Shown one piece after another: positions 51,459-58,459 of a stretch of 64,000 nt of DNA (position 1 is its first letter; each line of letters starts with the position of its first letter). The notes beneath the pieces are model-generated. The model ran no database searches, was not told the origin of the DNA, and saw only the letters and a program-made list of their open reading frames with translations. The stretch lies in contig NZ_SDMK01000001.1 in the NCBI RefSeq assembly GCF_004123295.1, forward strand, positions 1,984,001 to 2,048,000, read 5' to 3'. Source of the stretch: Silvibacterium dinghuense. GTDB lineage: Bacteria > Acidobacteriota > Terriglobia > Terriglobales > Acidobacteriaceae. The position numbers were made by a program, and so were the translations under genes.

Positions 51459-52271
51459 TCAGTTCATCCAGCGGCGGTCGTTAGGATCGCGATTTTCGTC
51501 GGGGTCGATGTAGCGGCCGTCCTTGTCGAAGCGGACCTCGCGGTTCTGCTTGCGCATGTAGACCTCGAACTTGCGGGCGGCGCGGCGGCGTTTCCAGCGG
51601 TACCAGGAATTGCGGAGGCCGAAATAGCGCTCGCTCGAGGCCTGGGCAAAGCCGCGGCGCGGGGCCAGGCGGATATACAGAAAGCCGGCCAGCGCTCCGC
51701 CCAGCTGCGAAAAGGCGAAAGCGCGCTCGCTCGAGAAGAGCATGGCGATGGAAATCAGCATGTAGACCGCGACCAGGTACTTGGCCTTGATCCCGATCGG
51801 GAGCGGGAACATCATGAACTGCATGTCGGCGTAAAGAACGCCGAAGGCGATGAGCAGGCCGAAGAGTCCCCCGTAGGCGCCGACGAGCGGGACGGCGCTG
51901 GCGGGCATGGCGAAATACAGCCCGATGGCGGCAAGTCCCGCTCCCAGAACAGAGACGAAGTAGATCTCGGCCAGCCAGCGGGAGCCGTGATTGCTCTCAA
52001 GGAAGCTGCCCAGGAACCAGAGCGACATCAGCTCAAAGAGCGTATTGAGCAGCCCGATGTGGACAAAGCTGTAGGTGACCAGCTGCCAGATGGCTCCGTG
52101 GAGCACAGCGGGCGGCGAAAGCGCCAACCAGCCCATGAGCCGGCCGGCAAAGGGAGCCGAGGCCACGCCAAGAACCAGCAGCGCGAAGTAGACACCGAGG
52201 TTCCAGAGCACAAGACTGCGCGTGAACCCGCGGAAGTCAGGAAAGGCGAGCATTCCAGCCGAACGTCGCAT
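51459..52271 (-). CDS. Catalytically inactive rhomboid-fold membrane protein
   Basis: 270 aa from ATG 52271 (a GTG two codons upstream is possible). Six membrane helices and the rhomboid frame are clear: WQLVTYSFVHIGLLNTLFELMSLWFLGSFLE near residues 62-92, GAYGGLFGLLIAF near 131 and QLGGALAGFLY near 189. In active rhomboids these hold H-x4-H-x3-N, G-x-S-G and a histidine before L-G-G. Here they read H-x4-N-x3-E, G-A-Y-G (Y133) and Q189, so serine, catalytic histidine and oxyanion residues are all replaced. A basic C-terminal tail follows (RNSWYRWKRRRAARKFE). Probably a pseudo-rhomboid that binds membrane proteins without cutting them. Confidence 0.85.
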   Translation of the reverse strand: MRRSAGMLAFPDFRGFTRSLVLWNLGVYFALLVLGVASAPFAGRLMGWLALSPPAVLHGAIWQLVTYSFVHIGLLNTLFELMSLWFLGSFLESNHGSRWLAEIYFVSVLGAGLAAIGLYFAMPASAVPLVGAYGGLFGLLIAFGVLYADMQFMMFPLPIGIKAKYLVAVYMLISIAMLFSSERAFAFSQLGGALAGFLYIRLAPRRGFAQASSERYFGLRNSWYRWKRRRAARKFEVYMRKQNREVRFDKDGRYIDPDENRDPNDRRWMN

Positions 52272-52393
52272 AGTCACTGCGCATATTGTCGCAGGTCCGG
52301 TGTGGATTCACCACGAACGGAGCGCACGGCCTCATCAGGCGGGGTCTCTTTCGTGACCTCTTCGGGCAGCGAAAATTCCGGTGCGGGACGGAT

Positions 52394-53416
52394 TCAACGC
52401 ACAGACGGGCGCGGTGGGGAAACAGCGGAAGGGCTGATGGGCGGATAGAGAGACACGCCGAGGCGCGCCATTTCCTCATCCGGGGAGGCAAAGTCGTGAC
52501 TGACCGGATAGCCGCTCGCTTCCCAGGCCTGCAGGCCGCCGGAGAGCACGCGGATGTTTCTGATCCTGCGCTTCCACATGACCGCTGCCACCCGGGTGCT
52601 GACGAAACGGTTCTTGCGGTTGCAGTAGAGGACAAGCAGGACGTCGTCGGGGATGAGAAACTGGCGCCGGCGGCGCAGCTCGGCAGGGCGCACGCGGATG
52701 GCGCCGGGAATGCCGGGGATGTTTTCCGGATCGTCCTCGAAACGGAGGAGGTCGAGGATGCCGGTGCGGGCGCCGGAGTCGATGCGGCGGCGCAGCTCTT
52801 CCGGGGTGATGCTCAGTGGCTGCAAAAGCTGGAACATGCGGATGAGACGCAGAAGCTTCCACAGAAAGAAGACAACCAGCGGGATGCCGAAGACGATGAC
52901 CAGCGTATCGGCGACAACAGAAATGAGGTGAGCGGCGCGGTCGAGGCTGGCGGCAAAGAGGAATCCGGTGCCGATGTAGGCCAGGGACCAGAGCGCGGAG
53001 CCTCCGGCGTCAAAGAGGATGAAGCGGTAGCGCGGGGTACCGGCAATACCGGCCAGCGGAGGAGTAATACCGTCCAGGCCGGGGATGAACTTGGCCACCA
53101 GCAGGATAGGCAGGCCGCGGGCGGCAAAGGTGGTCCGGGAACGGCGGATGCAGAGGCTGGGATCGGAAGCCAGCGCGCAGAGCAGGCGCAGGATGCGTTT
53201 GCCGCGCAGACGGCCGGCCTCGAACCAGGCCAGGTCGCCGAGCACGCAGCCGAGCACAGAGACCAGCAGCAGGCCAGGCAGACTGAGACGGCCGGCTCCG
53301 GCGAGGGCTCCTCCGGAGAGCAGGAAGAGAATAGCCGGCACGGGCAGGCTCAGCTGCCGGGCGAAGACCGAAAGAAGCACCATCGGATAGGTGGTGTGGA
53401 GCAGGTAATAATTCAT
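52394..53416 (-). CDS. DedA-family membrane protein fused to a rhodanese domain
   Basis: 340 aa, ATG at 53416 with GGGAAAGCCGGCC upstream. Residues ~1-190 are a DedA/VTT-type membrane domain (QLSLPVPAILFLLSGGALAG near 21, AKFIPGLDGITPPLAGIAG near 108, the conserved 'F-I-P-G...P..AG' loop). Residues ~203-320 are a rhodanese-like domain with the active cysteine C265 (LYCNRKNRF) and the downstream SGGLQAWEASGYPV. DedA proteins are implicated in lipid carrier transport; rhodaneses carry sulfur or sense thiols. The fusion suggests sulfur- or redox-linked control of membrane transport. 122 bp upstream of the rhomboid-like gene. Confidence 0.88.
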   Translation of the reverse strand: MNYYLLHTTYPMVLLSVFARQLSLPVPAILFLLSGGALAGAGRLSLPGLLLVSVLGCVLGDLAWFEAGRLRGKRILRLLCALASDPSLCIRRSRTTFAARGLPILLVAKFIPGLDGITPPLAGIAGTPRYRFILFDAGGSALWSLAYIGTGFLFAASLDRAAHLISVVADTLVIVFGIPLVVFFLWKLLRLIRMFQLLQPLSITPEELRRRIDSGARTGILDLLRFEDDPENIPGIPGAIRVRPAELRRRRQFLIPDDVLLVLYCNRKNRFVSTRVAAVMWKRRIRNIRVLSGGLQAWEASGYPVSHDFASPDEEMARLGVSLYPPISPSAVSPPRPSVR

Positions 53417-53488
53417 GGCCGGCTTTCCCTATGATCGGCCATGCGTTTTGTTTGACGCAGATTTTTCACTGCCCTCGCTGCAGATTCA

Positions 53489-53580
53489 TCCCACGCCTCC
53501 AATGCGAGACGTGGGGCACCCGGGATATACCCGGCCTTGCTTCCCCATGCAAGCCCACAACAGGCTTGAATGAGTCAGCT
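53489..53580. repeat. Dispersed repeats downstream of the M28 gene
   Basis: A CCCACGCCTCC / GAGACGTGGGGCACCC degenerate inverted repeat (53489-53521) and a CAAGCC...GGCTTG palindrome (~53540-53575). No gene is seen in 53417-53597. Confidence 0.65.
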
Positions 53581-53597
53581 TTCGCTTCTGAACCCGC

Positions 53598-55199
53598 TCA
53601 GCGCGCGGGAAACGGCACCACGGCTGGGCTGCGGTGACCGGCGGCGTCGACGGCGCGGATGCCGAAGAGGACGTTGTCCTTCGAGATGGGCAGGGTGATC
53701 GACCACTGGCCATCGTGATCGTCCGCCGGGGGGACGGGCTGGGCGTTTGTCCAATCCGGAGCGGCGAGGGGGCGCCAGACAATCTCGTACTGCGTGCCTG
53801 CGGGGGCGCCGTCACCCGGCTTCCACTGGAGGGTGCTGTTGTTGTCGAGGTCCTTGACGACGACCTGCGCGGAGACCGGAGCCGGCGGGGCCGCGGCCAG
53901 TGTGGCCATGGTTGCCGCGTTCAGCCGCGCGACGCGCGCGACATAGGCGAGATCGACGAACTTGAGCAGGTCGCCATACTCGACACCATTCTCCGTGCGG
54001 ACGTTCTGGTGCTGGTGATTGAAATCCTCACGCCACTCGGTAAAGCGGACGGCGGGGAAGCCTTCAAGATTGAACGACGAGTGATCGCCACCGCGCAGGA
54101 AGCGGTCGAGGCGGAACTCCTGCACGGGATGGAAGTCGGGCTTCGCCGTCTCCCTCACCGGGCCGAAGGCGTGCTGGTAGGTCCGGGCAATATCGGCGAT
54201 GGCGCGGGAGAGCTCGCGCGAGGGGGAATCGCTTTCGTAGCCGAGACGCAGCAGCGTCTTGGTCTCTTCGGGCGTGGCGTTAAGCGGAATGCTTTCGGAG
54301 AAGACGCGGACGGCGGATTTGTCCTGCAGAGTGTCACCGGGAGTGGTGTTACCGCCGACAATGTCGTTGTTGAGGACGGCCTCGAGCTGCCAACCCTCGC
54401 TCTTTGCGAGCCTGGCCAGGTGCGCGCTGCCGTTGAGGCCCTGCTCCTCACCGGCGACGGCGGCAAAGACCAGCGTGGCCGGCAGCTTCAGCCCGGAAGC
54501 ATAGGCATGGGACAAGGCATGGGCGCAGGCGAGGCTGACGGCGACGCCGCTGGCGTCATCGTTGGCACCCGGAGCGAGGCCATGGGTATCCATCACGTCG
54601 GTGGCGCGCGAGTCATAGTGACCGGTGACGAGAATCCTGCGCGCGGCCTGGGCGGGATCGCTGCCGGGCAGGATGGCGTAAACGTTGGTGATCGTCGTGG
54701 GCCGGGTGATACGGGCGCGGGCACCGGATTGGGCAGGCTCGGTGAAGGTGTCGTGCTTCACTTCGAGACAGCCACCGCATTCGGCCGAATAAGCCTGAAG
54801 CTGAGACTCGATCCAGGCGGCCGCGGCGGTGACGCCGGTGCCGGGCGGCAGATCGGTCTCCATGCTGGAAAGGGTGTTGCGATTGCGGAAGGTGACCAGC
54901 TTCGCGATGTTGGCTTCGATCTCAGCGGGGGTAATGTGACCGAGCGCGGCTGCAATCTTCGCGTCTTGTGGGGCAGGAGGAGGCGTGGAGACCGGGGGGT
55001 GCACCACAAGCGGGGCACCTGCATCATCCTTTGCATCCGAAAGCATGTTTCCATCGTCAGAGAAAACATGGCGAGCTGCAGCTGCTGTGTGCAGCGCGAA
55101 GATGCAGCCGAACAAGGCGATGTCCACGGCGCAGCGGGCTGGGACGGTGCGAAAGCGGCTGTTTTTGCTGTAGCTCAGGGCAGTAGCTCCGGTTTGCAA
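53598..55199 (-). CDS. Secreted M28-family zinc peptidase with C-terminal beta domain
   Basis: 533 aa from TTG 55199; a CTG further in, with GGAG upstream, is another possibility, and longer in-frame starts overlap the zinc-ribbon gene. The N-terminus (FRTVPARCAVDIALFGCIFALHTAAAA) is signal-like. M28 zinc motifs are complete: VTGHYDSR, GANDDASG, VAGEEQGLNGS, LNNDIVGG and a late GGDHSSF. The final ~100 residues (VVVKDLDNNSTLQWKPGD...) form a fibronectin-III-like module common on secreted acidobacterial hydrolases. Likely an exported aminopeptidase. A second M28 enzyme is at 30064. Confidence 0.9.
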   Translation of the reverse strand: MQTGATALSYSKNSRFRTVPARCAVDIALFGCIFALHTAAAARHVFSDDGNMLSDAKDDAGAPLVVHPPVSTPPPAPQDAKIAAALGHITPAEIEANIAKLVTFRNRNTLSSMETDLPPGTGVTAAAAWIESQLQAYSAECGGCLEVKHDTFTEPAQSGARARITRPTTITNVYAILPGSDPAQAARRILVTGHYDSRATDVMDTHGLAPGANDDASGVAVSLACAHALSHAYASGLKLPATLVFAAVAGEEQGLNGSAHLARLAKSEGWQLEAVLNNDIVGGNTTPGDTLQDKSAVRVFSESIPLNATPEETKTLLRLGYESDSPSRELSRAIADIARTYQHAFGPVRETAKPDFHPVQEFRLDRFLRGGDHSSFNLEGFPAVRFTEWREDFNHQHQNVRTENGVEYGDLLKFVDLAYVARVARLNAATMATLAAAPPAPVSAQVVVKDLDNNSTLQWKPGDGAPAGTQYEIVWRPLAAPDWTNAQPVPPADDHDGQWSITLPISKDNVLFGIRAVDAAGHRSPAVVPFPAR

Positions 55200-55311
55200 G
55201 AAGTATGCGAATTTGCGGCTGGTCCGCTTGACGCGCTGAACGGTTCTACTCAAAACTAACCAAGTCAACGCAGGAACGCTATCCTGAAACACCACTCCCT
55301 GGAGATGAAAT

Positions 55312-55509
55312 ATGGCGATTTGCCCGGAATGTGAGAGCGCGCTCGACTTCGAAGAAGAAGATGTGGACGAAGGCGACGTCATCGTTTGCGACGAGTGCGG
55401 TACGGAATTCGAAGTGGTCGGCACGGAACCGCTGGAGCTGACCAAGGTCGAGGAAGACTACGACGAGGACGACGAAGAAGAAGTCGAAGAAGAAGAGGAA
55501 GAAGAGTAA
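55312..55509 (+). CDS. LysW-like acidic zinc-ribbon protein
   Basis: 65 aa, ATG at 55312 with GGAGATGAAAT upstream. Two CPxC-type knuckles, CPEC (residues 4-7) and CDEC (26-29), form a zinc ribbon matching LysW/ArgW carrier proteins (C-P-x-C ... G-D-x-x-x-C-x-x-C-G-x-E-x-E-V). The usual C-terminal EDWGE is absent; residues 47-65 are almost entirely Asp and Glu, ending in Glu. LysW carries amino groups on its terminal Glu during lysine or arginine synthesis, but no lysX/lysZ genes are near. It overlaps the next gene by one base. Confidence 0.85.
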   Translation: MAICPECESALDFEEEDVDEGDVIVCDECGTEFEVVGTEPLELTKVEEDYDEDDEEEVEEEEEEE

Positions 55510-55859
55510 TGAAGAAACTCTTTGCCGCTGCCGGACTGGCCGCGCTGCTGGTATTCCTCCTGGCTGCCCCGGCATGGGCCCAGGGTACTGCGACCAAGGT
55601 TCTTGAGGGCAAGGTGTATGGCAGCTCGAGCCAGCCGTTGTCCGGCGCTATCGTGTATCTGCAGTCTTCGAAGGACAACAGCATCCGCACCTTCATCGCT
55701 ACGACGGATGGCAGCTATCGCTTTGGCCAGATTTCGACGGATATCGACTACACCGCGTGGGCACAGTACAAGGGCGTGAAGAGCAATACGCGGAATATCA
55801 GCTCGTTCGACTCCAAGAAGACGCTGAACTACGACTTCCACATCAAGGCGGATAAGTAG
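55509..55859 (+). CDS. Secreted carboxypeptidase-regulatory-like beta-sandwich protein
   Basis: 116 aa, ATG at 55509 (TAATG overlap with the zinc-ribbon gene). Its ribosome-binding site, GAGGAA at 55495-55500, lies inside the upstream poly-Glu codons. A signal peptide (KKLFAAAGLAALLVFLLAAPAWA) is followed by one CarboxypepD-reg-like domain (LEGKVYGSSSQPLSGAIVYLQ ... FIATTDGSYRFGQIS). Such domains are structural and occur on TonB-linked and surface proteins. It is co-translated with the zinc-ribbon protein, so the pair probably acts together. Function unknown. Confidence 0.85.
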   Translation: MKKLFAAAGLAALLVFLLAAPAWAQGTATKVLEGKVYGSSSQPLSGAIVYLQSSKDNSIRTFIATTDGSYRFGQISTDIDYTAWAQYKGVKSNTRNISSFDSKKTLNYDFHIKADK

Positions 55860-55908
55860 GCGAGCCGCTTCGCGGCGAGCAGTCAGTCATAAAACGGTTA
55901 ATAGAAAA
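55860..55908. repeat. Short repeat-rich spacer
   Basis: GCGAGCCGCTTCGCGGCGAGC repeat material of the kind seen elsewhere; no gene. Confidence 0.5.
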
Positions 55909-55950
55909 ACGGCCGGTGGGAGCTTTGCTCCTGCTGGCTGTTTTTCTTTT
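55909..55950 (+). terminator. Terminator after the zinc-ribbon operon, GGCCAG family
   Basis: ACGGCCGGTGGGAG / CTCCTGCTGGCTGT, loop CTTTG, followed by TTTTTCTTTT. Confidence 0.8.
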
Positions 55951-55978
55951 GCGGGCAAGCACTGGTTGCGGCACGGTG

Positions 55979-56020
55979 CTTCCCCGCACAAGCCAACAGC
56001 GGGCTTGTATGGGCCGGGGA
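55979..56020. repeat. Dispersed CAAGCC palindrome
   Basis: CTTCCCCGCACAAGCC...GGCTTGTATGGGCCGGGGA, an imperfect inverted repeat between two terminators. Confidence 0.65.
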
Positions 56021-56037
56021 ATCGCTTTCCAAAAGAG

Positions 56038-56072
56038 AACGGCCAGCAGAGGGAGTGCCTCTGCTGGCCGTT
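56038..56072. terminator. rpsA terminator, GGCCAG family
   Basis: AACGGCCAGCAGAGG / CCTCTGCTGGCCGTT with a 5-base loop and an A-rich left flank, serving rpsA on the minus strand and read-through from the left. Confidence 0.8.
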
Positions 56073-56111
56073 CTTGTGACTGACTGCTGACTACTGTCTG
56101 CTTGAAGAGCC

Positions 56112-57983
56112 TTACTGCTCGCGCTTCCAGTTCATCAGGTCGCCCAGGGTGGTCGTCGAGCTGGAGACCGGAGCCTTGTAGGCTTCGACGTCGGCACGGC
56201 TGGCTTCCTCGCCTACGGCGCGGATGCTGAGGCCGACCTTCTTCTCCTCGGGGCTCATCTTGATGATCTTGAAGTCGTGCTCCTGACCCTGCTCGAGCTT
56301 CATTGCCTGGCCGTCGCCGTCAGCGGCTTCGGAGATGTGGCAAAGACCCTCGACACCCTCGGCGATCTCAACGAAAGCGCCGAACTGGGCGGTGCGCAGA
56401 ACCTTGCCGTGCACCACATCGCCAACGCGATGCTGCTCGAAGAAGGTATCCCACACATCGGGCTGCAGCTGCTTGATGCCGAGCGACAGGCGGCGGTTTT
56501 CGGGCTCAACACCCAGAACGACAGCCTTGACCTTCTCGCCCTTCTTCAGGACTTCCGAAGGATGCTTCACGCGCTTGGTCCAGCTCAGGTTCGAAACGTG
56601 GACCAGGCCGTCGATGCCGTCCTCGATCTCGATGAAGGCGCCGAAGTCGGTGAGGTTGCGAACGCGACCTTCGACATTGGTGCCCATCGGATAACGGGCC
56701 GAGAGGTGCTCCCAGGGGTTCTCCTGCAGCTGCTTCATGCCCAGCGAGATGCGGCGGTCGGAGGGGTTGACGCTGAGGACAACCGTCTCGACTTCGTCAC
56801 CCGGCTTGACCAGCTTCGACGGATGCTTCATCCGCTTCGACCAGGTCATTTCGGAGACGTGCACCAGGCCTTCGATGCCCTGCTCGAGCTCGACGAAGGA
56901 ACCGTAGTCGGTGACCGAGAGAACGCGGCCACGGACGCGGGCGCCGATGGGGTAACGCTCGACGGCATCGAGCCACGGGTCAGGCGTGAGCTGCTTGAAG
57001 CCGAGCGATACGCGCTGCTTGTCTTTGTCGAACTTGAGGACCTTGACCTGGATCTCGTCGCCGACGTTGACCAGATCGCGGGGGTGCGTCAGGCGGCCCC
57101 ACGACATGTCGGTGATGTGCAGCAGGCCGTCGATGCCGCCGAGGTCGACGAATGCGCCGTAGTCGGTCAGGTTCTTGACAGTGCCGGTGAGGATGCTGCC
57201 CTCTTCCAGGTGCTCAAGCGTGGTCGAGCGGCGGGCGGTCTGCTCTTCCTCAAGGATCTCCTTGCGGGAGACGACCACGTTGCCGCGCTTCTTGTTCAGC
57301 TTGATGACACGGACTTCGATCGGCTGACCGATGTAGGCATCCAGGTTGCGGACCGGACGAATCTCCAGCTGCGAGCCGGGCAGGAACGCCTTGATGCCGA
57401 TGTCGACGGTAAGACCACCCTTGACGCGGCCGAGGACCGTGCCGGTGACCGGGGTCTTCTCGTTGGCAGCCTTTTCGATCGAATCCCACACGCGGTGACG
57501 GAGCGCCTTCTCATAGCTGAGGACGTAACCGCCTTCTGCCTCTTCCCGCTCGATCACCACCTCGACGGTATCGCCGGCCTTGAGCTTCGGCTGACCCGTG
57601 TGGTCCAGCACCTGCTCGATGGCGATGAGTCCTTCGGACTTCATGCCTACGTCGACGACCACGTGCTTGTCGGTGAGCTTGATGACGGTACCGGTCACGA
57701 TGTTCGTGTCGTCGAAGGCCTGCGCTGCGGCCTCGGCAGCCTGCTCGCGGTCAAAGGACTCGAGCGCGGCCGCAAAATCTTCCATGCTGGCAAAGTCGAG
57801 ATCTTCGTTCGACTCAGCCGGCTCGGCAGCGGCTTCAACATGCACCGAGGAGGGAGTTTCCGGGTTAGGGGTGGTTTCGATCGACGAATCGGTGTGATCC
57901 GCCGCGGCTTCTAGCGTTGGGGTTTCTAATTCGGTGTTCAGAGGAGTGCTCTCGATTTGTTCAGAATTAAGGACGTCTGCCAT
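56112..57983 (-). CDS. rpsA: 30S ribosomal protein S1
   Basis: 623 aa from ATG 57983 (GGAGCTGGCAGTG upstream). S1 binds mRNA and brings it to the 30S subunit for initiation. Six S1/OB repeats are visible, starting near residues 93 (IVTGTVIKLTDKHVVVDVG), 178 (VTGTVLGRVKGGLTVDIG), 265 (LTGTVKNLTDYGAFVDLG), 350 (VRGRVLSVTDYGSFVELE), 437 (VEGRVRNLTDFGAFIEIE) and 524 (VHGKVLRTAQFGAFVEIA). A ~90-residue acidic N-terminal extension (Glu/Ala/Thr/Ser-rich) is unusual in length. It is transcribed from a strong promoter about 325 bp upstream. Confidence 0.96.
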   Translation of the reverse strand: MADVLNSEQIESTPLNTELETPTLEAAADHTDSSIETTPNPETPSSVHVEAAAEPAESNEDLDFASMEDFAAALESFDREQAAEAAAQAFDDTNIVTGTVIKLTDKHVVVDVGMKSEGLIAIEQVLDHTGQPKLKAGDTVEVVIEREEAEGGYVLSYEKALRHRVWDSIEKAANEKTPVTGTVLGRVKGGLTVDIGIKAFLPGSQLEIRPVRNLDAYIGQPIEVRVIKLNKKRGNVVVSRKEILEEEQTARRSTTLEHLEEGSILTGTVKNLTDYGAFVDLGGIDGLLHITDMSWGRLTHPRDLVNVGDEIQVKVLKFDKDKQRVSLGFKQLTPDPWLDAVERYPIGARVRGRVLSVTDYGSFVELEQGIEGLVHVSEMTWSKRMKHPSKLVKPGDEVETVVLSVNPSDRRISLGMKQLQENPWEHLSARYPMGTNVEGRVRNLTDFGAFIEIEDGIDGLVHVSNLSWTKRVKHPSEVLKKGEKVKAVVLGVEPENRRLSLGIKQLQPDVWDTFFEQHRVGDVVHGKVLRTAQFGAFVEIAEGVEGLCHISEAADGDGQAMKLEQGQEHDFKIIKMSPEEKKVGLSIRAVGEEASRADVEAYKAPVSSSTTTLGDLMNWKREQ

Positions 57984-58309
57984 CACTGCCAGCTCCGGGA
58001 TTCTTGGTCGACGGTTCCCGACTGACCGTCCTGCAGGAGGCGCTGTCGACTGGCTGGATGGGGTCCGGTCAGCATCAGAACGCTGCAGATTTCTTCGCTG
58101 GTAGCTTAGATTCCCGGCTGATCCGCGAAGATTCGGGGATCGTAGTCCTGTCTTCCCGCTTTTCGGCGGAGGTCTGTCCGGGAGGCGCTGTATGCGGCCG
58201 AGCAACATGGCCGGTAAGCGTCGATCTCCCAGATGGAGCTGCCGTCGGACTGGAAGGATTGAGGAGCGGCGATCGTTGGTCCCCGCATGAATCCAGGGCA
58301 GGAACCTAC
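57984..58309 (-). promoter_or_regulatory. Long rpsA 5' leader
   Basis: Predicted untranslated leader of about 325 nt between the promoter's expected start point and the rpsA ATG. No convincing gene lies in it on either strand. It may hold translational control elements, as S1 autoregulates its mRNA in other bacteria; no specific fold was resolved by eye. Confidence 0.55.
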
Positions 58310-58315
58310 GCTTTC

Positions 58316-58345
58316 ACTATAGGACTCGCAGTTTCATGATGTCAA
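58316..58345 (-). promoter_or_regulatory. Strong sigma-70-type promoter for rpsA
   Basis: On the minus strand, TTGACA (complement of 58340-58345) and TATAGT (complement of 58316-58321) are separated by 18 bp. The -35 is a perfect consensus and the -10 has one mismatch. Confidence 0.75.
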
Positions 58346-58459
58346 TCGCACCCATAGGGGATAAGGCCAATCTCCACCATCTGTTAACGAACTTTTACAA
58401 GGATCCGCCCCGTCCCAGGGGCCGGAAATTAGTTCCAGCCCCGGAGCACGATGCTCTTT

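Noticed and set aside
55200-55445. N-terminal extension of the second M28 peptidase
   Set aside because: It would overlap the zinc-ribbon gene on the other strand and encodes a Ser/Thr-rich non-signal sequence; a TTG at 55199 gives a signal-like start.
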